A stretch of 64,000 nt of DNA from contig CM067082.1 in NCBI GenBank assembly GCA_034008185.1, forward strand, positions 127,411,988 to 127,475,987, given 5' to 3'. Shown in pieces: positions 37,516-49,024 of this stretch (the stretch's first letter is position 1; each line of letters opens with the position of its first letter). Both the position numbers and the translations under genes were made by a program. This stretch comes from Gorsachius magnificus. Taxonomy: Eukaryota > Chordata > Aves > Pelecaniformes > Ardeidae. The notes below the pieces were generated by a model. It had not been told where the DNA came from. It did not search any database and saw only the letters and a program-made list of their open reading frames with translations.

Positions 37516-39138
37516 ATAGAATCATAGAATCATTTTGGTTGGAAAAGACCCTTCAGATCAAGCCCAACTGTTAACCTAACACTGCCAAGTCCACCACTAA
37601 GCTATGTCCCCAAGTGCCACATCTACACCTCTTTTAAATACCTCCAGGGGTGGGGACTCAATCACTTTCCTGAACAGTCTATTCCGATGCTTGACAACCC
37701 TTTCAGTGAAGAAATTTTTCCTGATATCCAATCTAAACTTCCCCTGGCACAACCTGAGGCCATTTCCTCTTGTCTTATCACTTGCTACTTGGGGAAAAGA
37801 GACTGACGCTCACCTCACTACAACCTCCTTTCAGGTAGCTTTAGAGAGTGATAAGGAATCCCCTCACCTTCCTTTTCTCCAGACTAAACAAATTCCTTCA
37901 GAATACAAGACTTGTTCTCTAGACCCTTCACCAGCTTAATTGCTCTTCTTTGGACACGTTCCAGCACTTCAGTGTTTTTCTTGTAGTGAGAAGGGGCCCA
38001 AAATTGAACACAGTATTTGGCGTACAGCCTCACCAGTGCTGAGTACAGGGGGACAATCGCTTCCCTGCTCCTGCTGGCCACACTATTCCTGATACAAGGA
38101 AGCGTACACTGCTGGCTTATATTCAGCTGGCTGTTGACCAACACCCCCAGGTCCTTTTCCATCAGGCAGTTTTCCAGCCACCCATCCCCAAGCCTGTAGT
38201 GTTGCATGGGGTTGTTGTGACCAAAATACAGGACCTGGCACTTGGCCTTGTTGAACCTCATACAAGTGGCCTTGGCCCATTGATCCAGCCTGCCCAGATC
38301 CCTCTGCAGAGCCTCCCTACTCTCAAACAGATCAATGCTTTTGCCCAACTTGGTTACATCTACAGACTTACTGAGGGTGCACTGGATCCCCTCATCCAGA
38401 TAACTGATAAAGATATTAAACACAGCTGGCCCCAATACTGAGCCCTGGGGAACACCACTTGTGACCAGCTGCTAACTGGAATGAATTCCATTCACCACAA
38501 CTCTTTGGGCCTGGCCTTCCTTTTTTTTTTACCCAGGAAGAGTATGCCTGTCCAAGCCATAGGCACTCAGTTTCTCCAGGAGAATGCAGTGTCAAAGGCT
38601 TTACTAAAGTCTAGGTAGACAAGATCCACTGCCTTTCCCTCATCCACTGAGTGGGTCACCTTCTCGTAGAAGGAGATAGATTAATAAGTCAATCAAGTCC
38701 TAAACTTTCATAAACCCATGCTGACTGGGCCCGATCACCTGTTTGTCCTGGACATGCTGTGTGATGGCATTCAAGATGATCTGCTCCATGACCTTCCCTG
38801 GCACCAAGATCAGACTGACAAGTCTAGTTCCCTGGATCCTCCTTCCAACCCTTCTTGTAGGTGGGCGTCACATTTGCTAACCTCCAGTCAACTGGGACCT
38901 CCCCAGTTAGCCAGAACTGCTGATAAATGATGGAAAGTTCTGTTCCCTTTCTTCTAGCTCAGGGCCCTCAGTACCCTGAGAACAACTGGTCTGACTATTA
39001 AAGACCGAGGCAATAAAGGCATTAAGTACCTCAGCCTTTTCCTCATCCTTTATCACTATGTTTCACCCTGCATCCAATAAAGGATGGAGATTCACCTTAG
39101 TCCTCCTTTTGTTGTTAATGTATTTGTATTTACCATTG
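37516..39138 (-). mobile_element. Degenerate 1.6-kb CR1 LINE, minus strand
   Basis: The left end, ATAGAATCATAGAATCATTTT with TTGGAAAAGACCCTT after it, is the reverse complement of a CR1 3' end. Similarity continues to about 39138 (TCCAATAAAGGATGGAGA, CCTCCTTTTGTTG). The copy is 5' truncated but reaches well into the reverse-transcriptase region. An open stretch of about 180 codons (37884-38435, -) covers the C-terminal half of the RT and the connection region ([22 protein letters not shown]). The catalytic FADD/YADD position reads SVDVT, an in-frame TAG lies just upstream at 38472-38474, and the frame is lost after GLEN. It is a dead copy. Confidence 0.95.
37884..38435 (-). pseudogene. CR1 ORF2 reverse transcriptase remnant
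   Basis: The longest open frame in the window is 183 codons, and it is the CR1 reverse transcriptase from the VFNIF motif onward. Recognisable pieces are [11 protein letters not shown], the LDQWA and FNKAKC region, [21 protein letters not shown] and LERVQRRA. The paired catalytic aspartates are not kept (VDVT instead of the ADD motif), and a nonsense codon precedes the frame. There is no ATG-based gene here; the frame belongs to the surrounding dead LINE. Confidence 0.9.
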
Positions 39139-39488
39139 CATTCACTTCTGATTAAGTTGTTTAGTTAACAACTATTCTTGGTAACAAGTAATTTTTTACT
39201 TTTTTTTAACATTGTATTTATTTTTTTTTTTCCCCTTGGTTATCTGTCATTGCATGGTTAAAAATAAATTGCTTGCACTCTCTAATCAAGACTAGAATGC
39301 TGCCTTAGAACCATTTTCTTGACATATGTGCTACTGCAAGAAAATGGGGTATTCTATCTAATGTCTTAAACGTGTTCATCTACATCACTAACCTTTCAAC
39401 AAAACAGTTCTATTATAAAAACAGAACCTGAGTGTTACGACACTGCACTAATGTATGTGTGTTCTTTCTTTCCTTGCATGCATTACAG

Positions 39489-39509
39489 AAACAAGATATA
39501 CTTAATCAA
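39489..39509 (+). CDS. DGKB: DGKB coding microexon (KQDILNQ, residues 50-56)
   Basis: This 21-nt exon encodes exactly seven residues, KQDILNQ, which follow NPEG and precede TIDLEGF in the protein. The acceptor is TTGCATGCATTACAG and the donor is GTAAGT at 39510. Both flanking introns are phase 0, so inclusion or skipping keeps the frame. The segment is conserved in the DGK-beta protein I know, so the exon is real rather than a chance match. TGCATGC lies 8 bases before the exon, at 39475-39481. It contains an RBFOX-type hexamer and two TGC triplets of the kind associated with neural microexon control (family knowledge); actual regulation is inference. Confidence 0.93.
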
Positions 39510-42500
39510 GTAAGTAATTTTAATTTGATTTTTTTTCTTTTGTTATGCATAGGAGCAGTATCTTTTATTTTGTAGGCTTCCATTGAGATGTCACTTATTA
39601 ATAATACTGCATGTGGCTATTCTGTCAGATAATCAACAAATATTTAAGGCTGAGAGCAAAGTGCACTCATTTTCTGCTGGCAGACTTCACTATGTGAATT
39701 TCAGTTTTGTCATTCACAGTACATAATTTTGCTAACATTAATTGAGAGGAATATGAAAGATAAGTTAAGAGCAAGTAATTAACTTGTTCCGTACTTGTCA
39801 CAGAAATTTCTGCTTACTAGTGAGATCTCATAAAGGTTTGTATTATTCTTAAATAGCAGTAGCATATCTCAGAAAAAAAAAATGAAATACTGTTTCTGTA
39901 ACCATATAATACCATTTATATGTAGCAGGCTTAAAATTGCAGATTTTATAATTTGAATAAGGCTTATAGTGTGCTTTAAGCGATTGTGACTTCACAGCAA
40001 TTGCAAGAGAAAAATGGTTAAAGAGCTGATCATCAACCTCAAGACTCTACTCCTGAGAAGCTTCAGTAGCCTAAAACCAGGTATAAAAATACAATGAAAA
40101 AAAAAAACCCCAAAACCTAGAGAAGGACTAATCAAATGAACTAGTTTTCTAAATGACCTAGTTATTCTTCCTTTTTGTAGCAAAGAGGTGTTAAAAGCCC
40201 CTGCTCTGCTGCTTTGGGAAGAGGCAGCCGGAACATGAGAACAATGAAGTCAAGAGACTGAAAGGATTAGCTTTGTAGGAACCCCTCACTTTCTGGGGTC
40301 AAAGGCCAGTTGAGCTTTTGGAGGTCTGTTACTGAGAGCAGTACTCCCTGTTCTAAAAAGGGCTCAGTTTTCTTCAGATGACCAACATTACTTTTTTAGT
40401 AAGGCAACGGAGTGACTGCAATGGATCCTGAAAGAGAAGGTATTCAGGTTAAAGCAGCGTGTCTAGGACCATTCTTGAGACTAAACTCATTAGGATTTTT
40501 GCCAATAACTTTGCCAAAATAAGCAGGTGAATACTAATAGAATCAGCTCACTAAACCAAAGTTGGGAATTGTTGCTAAAATGGAAAAAACCCCTGAATAC
40601 GGTACTGGAAAAGCTTCGTGTTGTTACGGACTATAGTAAATGGAAATGGAATTGAAATGCACTCGTGCAGAGTACAGTGTGGTGTACCCTGGGACGAGCG
40701 GCATTGTTAGAGAAAGAGGTGAGTGTGGTGTGGATCACAGGATGATTGCAAAGCATCCTTGTGGTTTGGTCATGTAGAAGAGAAATGTATTACTGGGACA
40801 TTGTAACAGTATACCTGTGGCGACGGTGGTCTGAAGACAAGACAAGACGTGTATGAAAAGGTAGTGTCTTAGGCCATCTTAGGCCAATTGACGTAAGTGG
40901 AAAACTAGTTAAAATTTCAAGCACACAGAAACATGGATTGAAAGAAGGATTTTGCGCTGTTTCCCTCAGTTAGATTCTTCGATCTGACAGAAGATACTTA
41001 TTTACTGTAAAGAACTTGCCTTATTATGATATATAAAGTGAAGTATTTCTACTACAGGTAAGGAAGATTTAATTTTCTATAAAAAGGTACTGCAGAAACC
41101 ACATCTTTCTGCTTTTGACCAAATGATGGGGCAGAGTGAACTCAAATTGGAACTAATTTACAGAAGGGTTAGTAGGATGTGGAGAATTACAGGATATCTA
41201 TTATGTAGGAGAAGCCTGTCCCTCACATGTAATAAACTGAGGACTAAGAAAGGATGTTGTATCTTTCCAGCTACAAAAGAGAAAAATTTAGCAACTTGTG
41301 AGTATCACCAGCAGAAAACTCTACCATTCTGACACTGGGCACTGAGTGTTTTTCTGGCTCTCTAGGCAGAATTTCTAGGGAAACAGCTTCCTGGATACCT
41401 AGAGAGTTGGGAACCCTGCCAGGCAGAGATGCTGGCAGTCTGGCTGTGAGCCTGCTTCCTGTGGAAAGTGTTGAGGGCACTGAGGTGTAGAGTGTTTCAG
41501 ATAGTCAATTTCTGCTGCAAAACTGTTCAGTTTTGAACATTTTCAATGATCTTTAGTGGTCTCTTTGTCTCCTTTCCTCAGTCTGTGCGAACATCTCCCC
41601 CTCCTTCATACCTTCCTTCCCTTTTGAATACTTCCCCTTTCTGCCTTAAGATCCTCTTTTTTTATCCTTTTTTCCTACTTTTTTGCATTGCACGGTATTT
41701 TATGTTTGACATTTATGAGCCTCATACTGCTTTCATTTAAGTGTTATCTGTTTAATACACATTGTTTGTTAATTGGCTAACTCAAGGACTGTTTTCCAGT
41801 TCTGATGTGCACTAGATACTGTTTCAAAGTATTTTAAAAGAAAAAGAGTTTACTTTTTGGTTTATTAGGGTACCACCATCACTATTTAGGTAGAAGTTGG
41901 TAGTGAATTTTAAGCTGTCTTGATATTCAGGCCAGAAGGACCATTCTATTTCAGAGAATATGCTGTTTAAAACTACACCATTTTTAAAGAAAAACAAAAC
42001 AAAAAAAAGTGGCGGGTCGCACTGGTGTCTGTTTTATTTTTAACATATTTTATTTGAAGAGTGACAGACTACCCTGACAACATTTCAGCTCCTCTAACAG
42101 CATGAGCAGAGTATAAATATGGTACCAATTATGGTACTGAGTTATCGAGTGTGAAAAATGCTATCCTCATATTTTCATATTCATTTGAAACATCAGCTAA
42201 GTTGGTCTTTTCTTAAAGTGAAATAAGCACAGAAAAAAATTCAGAACGGATACATTTTGTGTACTTCTTGATTTTTATATTGCCATTAATGTGTATTTAA
42301 AATTGATGCTGATTTCAGCACATGTATACATGCAATGGTGCAATGTTTATACATAATTAGGAGTTACAAATATTTATTCTGCTAGTTATTGATGATAGAT
42401 TTCATAATACATAGCTGCTTACTAAGAATGTGTTTAACATCAATGGAAAAGTATTTTTCTGGGTTTTTTTTAAATTATTATAATTTTAATTGTATTACCC

Positions 42501-45500
42501 TATGCCTTCATTTGATCACTACATGTCTGAAGTAATGTTGCAAAAGAAATAGCAGGGGAGAGGTATTTGGCTAATGAGTATCTGGACTCTGCGAAACAGA
42601 AGAGATAAAGACATTTTCTTAAGAGAACAGCATTTCATGTTGAAATTCTGTTTAGTTTATAACAGTGAGAATTCTGAAACCATCAAATGAGTGCTGTGTT
42701 GGTTCTATAGTGATTTTTGGTTGACATCCTATTTGTAACAGGTAATAAAGGACTGTAGTGCTAAAGCCCACAGGGATTTTTCAGGGATTCATTAATTTTC
42801 CTGTTTTATTTGATTTTAGTCTGAAGTATGCCACCTACGCCATTTTTTCTATGTTTTGTAGTAATTGTAATTTTCAGATGACCAAGTCTGCTGGGACAGA
42901 ATGCAAGCTATCTACTCTTCACTTTTTTTAGAATGTAATAAATTATGTATATTTCTTCTAACATTCTTCATTGGTAATATGTGTAGAATAAAACCTGGGT
43001 GATAATCTGCTACAAGATCCTTCTAAAAGTATGTGCTTTAGCACTCTTTATTCTTAAAAAAATCCTACCGTTGTGTAGTAAATATACCATATTTAGTAAA
43101 TTTATGTATTATATATATATATTTATGTGTGTAGTACATATGGATAAACATTCTTACACACATATATAATCATGTACTAAATAAAACCTGCTGGTAGTAA
43201 GGTTTTATTTTTTTCTTACCCAGATATAAGACTGGGATGAGACTGCAGCAACTGGTGAATACATTCCAGATTTATTTTAGTAATTAGCATCAGTTTATTT
43301 TAATGACATGAGAATGTAGTACAAGGTTATGCTTACAAATCTAGTTATTGCACAAAAATTGAGTCTTCCCATTTCCTTTTCAGATGTTTTGTTGAGTTTA
43401 CTTCGTTGAAGAGACATGCTAGCTGCTCTCAAATATTGCAAAGTAATTTTTTCTGATAGGAGACATAAATGGAAAATTTTGGCAGTTATATATGTCTGTA
43501 GTATTGATAATATCCAAATATTATTTGGCCGTATGGACTATTTGGTACGAATGGCCTGTGAGAGCATGTGATTTTTTTGTTTGTTTAAATTTTTTTTTTC
43601 TGTAAACTTTCATCTCAGGAGATCAGAATTTGGATACTGCTTTACCTAAGAAATAATTTTATTTGGTTACCAGAACTTTAAAATTAATTACGTAAAAAAT
43701 GTATTAAATCAAATGCTTAGATCAGAAAATGCTAAGGACTTTCAGTTTAAACCAAACTTTACCCTGATGCACAAAAAGCAATCTCCATGAGGAATTCCAA
43801 ATTTAATTTTAATTTCTGCCATACGAACATTAGAAATAAATATTAAACACCAAGACCATATGCATTCTCATGTAATTCATGGTTTCTAGCTTATTAACCC
43901 TCTCTATATGTTCTCTGCTTTTTTCCCCCCACATATTTTGTCAAAAGTCAGGTTTTGAAACATTGTCAGAATCAATGAATCTTCAAAACTTGGACTTTCA
44001 CTGGGGATGCTTTAGCATTGCTTTTGACAGCTAATCATGTAATTGTCACTAATGCACTAGCATTAATGTGTGCAATTGTTGTCATAGCATTATGTGTCAA
44101 TCAAGGCCCTGTAATATCTACTCCTTTTTCAACAGCTCATTTTTCAGATATTGGATCAATACAAATTGTTTAAAAAGAAATGATCAATGAAGGGGACCTA
44201 CCCACAAATAAAAATAACTCAGAGCTATTACTGTCAGTAGATTAAAGCTGATTATACTCTGCATTTTTGGCACCATTTGGAGATCAGGCAACATAATTTA
44301 AAAAGTAATTAATTGAAAATTACATTTCAACATAATTCTCTTTCCATTATCTCTCGAATGTGCTCTTCAGTAAGTGAAAACTATATTTCATGGAGGTCTG
44401 CTGAAATGAATTATTCCCCCCTCCCTTACATTCTTTTTTTTTCCCTTAAACCGACAAAACCAGTGGCCTATGTTGAAATATTTTGTACAAATTTAAAAAA
44501 AAGAAAAAAACCCAAAGAAAATGTGGTATTTTAAAAGAATTTATGGGTGGAGATTAATTCCAAACACTAGATCATGCCTTGTTCCCATTTATGTGACCAG
44601 TGTGGTGGGGAGGAATAAAAGGAGTTGTTATTCTACCCCTCCCTGTCCTGACCCATCTGGAATGGCAACTCTTTTCTCAGGAGATGATTAATAAGTTGCT
44701 TTTTTGCGTCTTGTGAGGAGAAAGAAAGTGGAGTGATACAGCTTCTCTTCCTTCCTTCTACGTGTCATCCAGCAGAACTGGTTGTTGTATCTACACCAGC
44801 TAGGAGAATACAGGAGGCAGTTAAACCTCTTCTATTGCAGTTTCGTGATAGGGTAGATCTTGTGTCAAAAACTGTCATTTTTTTCTGAATAAATTATTTG
44901 TTCTCTTCAAATGTCTTAATATGGTAGGATTTAAAATATTACATAGCATAGTTAAAACTCCTGAATAATTTTCTTTATAATATGGTTAACAGCTGCAAAA
45001 TTTGCTTTACTTGTATATATCCTATTTTTCACCGAGAAACCATGTTTTGTGTATTCTCAGTATCAGGATATACTGAGTTGTGATGTCTATACCATGTAGA
45101 GTTCTGTGTGTGGTGGCACAGAACATACTCATAAATACATAAATCTGCATAATATGCACACTTTGATTTTTCTTGATGTTATATTCCTGTGTACCATCAG
45201 TAAAAGCAGGAGAGCAAATTACAAAATTGCACAGCTTAACTGCAGTAGGAGAAAGGAAGTCAAATACTCACAATATCGTATTTCTTTTTTTCTCACTAGT
45301 TCCCCATTTCTCCCACAGAGCGTGCATCAGTTCTGCTCTGTGAGGTGGAGGAACAAGGGATGAGTTCCCACAGCTGGCTTGCCTTGCCTTACCTGTAATC
45401 ACATTCATAGTTAGGGACACCCCAGCCTGAAATGCATAATTTAAGGGGTATTAACGTCTGCATACCACAGGGGGAAAAAACTTAATTGGTGTGGGGGATC

Positions 45501-48500
45501 CAATAGCTGTATGAATGCTTCCTATATTGTAAGAAATAAGAGGCCAGTGAAAATTGCTGACAGCGTGTGAAATTGTTGGCTTATGTTTTCCTGTGTGTTC
45601 TTGCTTATGATTCCTGTGGGTCCCATATGCATATTTCCTCAGCACCCATCAATGCAGATTTTCACTACAAAACAGATAAATTGTGGGAAATCTTGTGACA
45701 TTATCAATTTTAAGAAAGTAGAAAGCAACATTGTCGTATATGACCAGTCACCTGAGATCAGTCCTATTTAGTCTGTAGTGGAGTACGAGCAGAATATTGT
45801 ACATTTGCTCTGCATTGTGGAAGGACAGCTTTCTGTTCTCTGCAAAGAGTCTGGAATTCACAGAGGTGATCCTGTGCTTTCAGTTAGGCAGGATAGATCT
45901 TCTAAAGCAGATTTTATGACCTACTAACCTGGCAATGCAGAGAGAGTTCAGCCTCCTTCTTTTGTATGCCATACAAGATGCTAGAAGCCATTCTGCTGTC
46001 TGGGCAGAATCAGGTTTTTAAGGCTCCTCCATAGCCCATTTTAGCCATAATCAGAAAATCAGAGAGCAGAGCAGTCCCTGTATTTTCAGCTGAGTATTGG
46101 TCTATAAATGTCTGATACAAAATTAGAAAACACCTGAAATTGTCTGTTATTTTCCCAAGCATGGTCATAGCTGCTGCTTGGAAATCAGTCCTTCAGTTCC
46201 TGTTTTTTTGGGGACTTAGAGACTCAGTCCCTATGAACTAGCACTAAATTAGTATAATGTATTTATCAGTGAATGTTTGAGAAGAAACAGAACTCTCATA
46301 ATAGTAATGCAAGATTTTTTTTAAGGATATTAAGTATAGAGTGACCTCCATTTCTTTTTCCTTGGAGTCTCACATATTCTGGGATGCAAAAGAAACTGAA
46401 GAGTGGGAAGTAAGAGCTCTGCTTTATGCCATTGGTGTAGAGTAGAAAGAGAAGTAAGATACATACATGCTCTAGTGGTATTAGTAGGGTAAAAAGCTTC
46501 TCATCACATACCTATGAGATACCTGGGGTGACTGCAAAGAAATGTGCAGCCATGGTAGCACTATAGAAAACAATGGTCATTTTATTGTGAGTTTTGTAGT
46601 ATTCTGTGCAGTGACAGAAGAATAAAATTCCAGATTACTTTGTCAACTGAGATTAAAGAGAGATTTTTAATACCTCTAAAAATCCCAAACTAATTTTAAT
46701 ATTTTTAAGTTTGTTTCTTCAGAGTTGAGTATTCTTATCATCCTGGACATTCTCTTGAAAAATGTAGTTTATCCTGAAAACCGTAATTTATTTATCTTGT
46801 CAGTTGCCAGGACTCTAATCTCTTGGTGACTTTTAGCTCTGCAGTCAAGATTCCTTAGTAACATTTTTTTCTAGTTCAATGATCGTCGTTTGTTTGTATG
46901 TGTCTTTTTATGTCTGCTTTTACTGTTCCATCATTGGATTTCCTGTGGTATGTTGAAAATGGTACGCTAGTGATCAGATTCCTGAGGTGAAGAGGAGAAT
47001 AAAAGCCCAGGTTAAAGAATTTTCTACAGAATTGGCTTTTTAATCGTATTATGACAGAAAAAGAGGAAGGCATCTCGGAATGCTTGGCCAAAGCCATTAA
47101 GGAGTTTTCCAAGAGCTTTTAGCAGCTGGGGAAGAGGGAAATACAGCGCTTCTTATAGAGGGACTTTCTTTTAGATCTTACTGCAGTTCTTCTACTGAGT
47201 GCAGATTATTCCTTATAACTCAAAAAACCCCTCTTCGGCTGCCCCATTACCATTTTCCTTAATAGTGTCTGGCAGCTACTGCAAGTCGGTTGCCTTTAGA
47301 TGCAGTTGAAGTATCTCAAGAGTCCAAATCTGGGGTCTGTAGCTCAATTCCAGCCTTCCTTCCTACCCCATACACACTTACCCAGTGATGCCTCCTTGCC
47401 TGCTGCCAGAACGGAGGAAAAGAATTAGGGAGCAGAGATACAGTGGGGACAGAGGTGCTAACAAGTTTGGATAAAGGATTGATAGACATTGCTGTTTCCC
47501 CATGTGCCTGCCTGGCTTAGATGTTACCTCCCCACATACTCTCGTCTGTCCTTAAGTGGCATCGTCTCTCTCTCCATAATTTTAGTTTAGATGAAATAGG
47601 TACTATACGATGTTACCTTTTGCAGTTGCCACTTCGTATATCCATATAGCTAGTGTTTTAGTTTTATATTCTTATATTTTACAATACTTACCAGACATTG
47701 TTACTGAGTTCCTTGAGTAATGGGGTTTTATTATCTTATTCCAAGAATATTATTATGAGGATAATTTTTGGCCTAATTGTTTCTGTTTTATCCTGGTTCT
47801 TAATGGGCTATTACTTTCTTCAAAGCAATGGGAGTTGGCAGAGCAAATCCTAATTTATTTTTTTTTTATAATATATAGCTTACTTGTGAAGTGAAGGATG
47901 CCATAAGCTTCAGAAAAATTTCCACCACAACACATACCCCATGTTTGGGTATGGGCTCTTTAAAAAGATGAATTTGGCTGAAACTTAAGGTCTGGGCAAA
48001 TCTGTCTGTATTTGCTTAGTCAGGCATCGTAACAGGAATGTTCTCGTAGTGTTTGGAAATAAGACAGATTGGTCTGTCTTGTTTCACTGTTATAAAAACT
48101 GCATCTGCTATTCTTAAACATAAGAAAGTAGTAGTGAGTTATTTGCACTGAATTTGAACTTTTTGTTTGTAAACTGTTCATGGCATTAACATTAAATGAA
48201 ACCTGTTAAATGTTTTGAATTACTGCATATTTGCCAAAATTTAATTGTAAAATACATGCAACATGTGAGATGACATGTTATAGTCCCAGAAGCACTGGAT
48301 GATCTCTCTGAATGATCTATAATTGCTGTTTGCTGTTTCATTTAATAAATAATACTGTATATAATAGTATGTATACATGAATATTTATTTATATATATGC
48401 AATACATAAATTTGTTCTGTTTCTTTTAGCATAGGCTTAGAGCCAAAATGAGTTACTTCCACTTTGAGTGAAGTTAGCATCCAACTGGTACTGCAATTTA

Positions 48501-49003
48501 AGAAAGAAAAGAAATCAAAAAGTTGCCTCAGCCATTTTATATAAAATTTACCTAAGCACCTTAAATTTTTCCATGTATCTAAAAGTACTAGAAGTACTGC
48601 CGTAACAGCTGAAGCATTTTGGTATGTGTTTTGAAACATCTCCTTGACTAGTCTGATCTCTTTAACATATTCAGATCACCTCCTCGTTCAGAGGATTATG
48701 TCAGTAATTTGTTTAGTAACAATTTTACAAGTAAATATTTAATCATTTTGTTGGCATAGACATACAGAAACCTCTTTTCCTCTCAGTGAATCTTCAGTTC
48801 TTTTCTGATACTTGGATACCCTCTAGAGAAAGAGATACAAACTCTAATTTCCCCAGGCAAAGAAGGGAATTCAGCCAAGGTAACTCCCACTGGAGAGGTG
48901 TCTTTACCAGGAGACTTTTTTCCCAAAAGGTGTGAAAGTATGTCACTTTCTCTGTGCTTCCAGAAGGAAATGGTGGTCTGCACTGCACTTGGCGCACCGT
49001 TCC

Positions 49004-49024
49004 TTTTTTTTTTTTTTTTTTTTT
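49004..49024. repeat. Homopolymer T21
   Basis: An uninterrupted T run. On the minus strand it gives a lysine run inside a 142-codon frame (48794-49222), which is otherwise unlike any protein and is taken as chance. Confidence 0.85.

Larger units (their letters stand above)
34091..39488 (+). other. DGKB: DGKB intron between coding exons 2 and 3 (5.4 kb)
   Basis: Bounded by GTAATT at 34091 and CATTACAG at 39488. It holds the long degenerate CR1 at 37516-39138. The rest (34091-37515 and 39139-39488) is AT-rich, with TA-rich low-complexity sequence near 35315-35360, a short direct repeat (AGATTATAAAAG at 34899 and 34918) and no gene seen. Confidence 0.9.
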
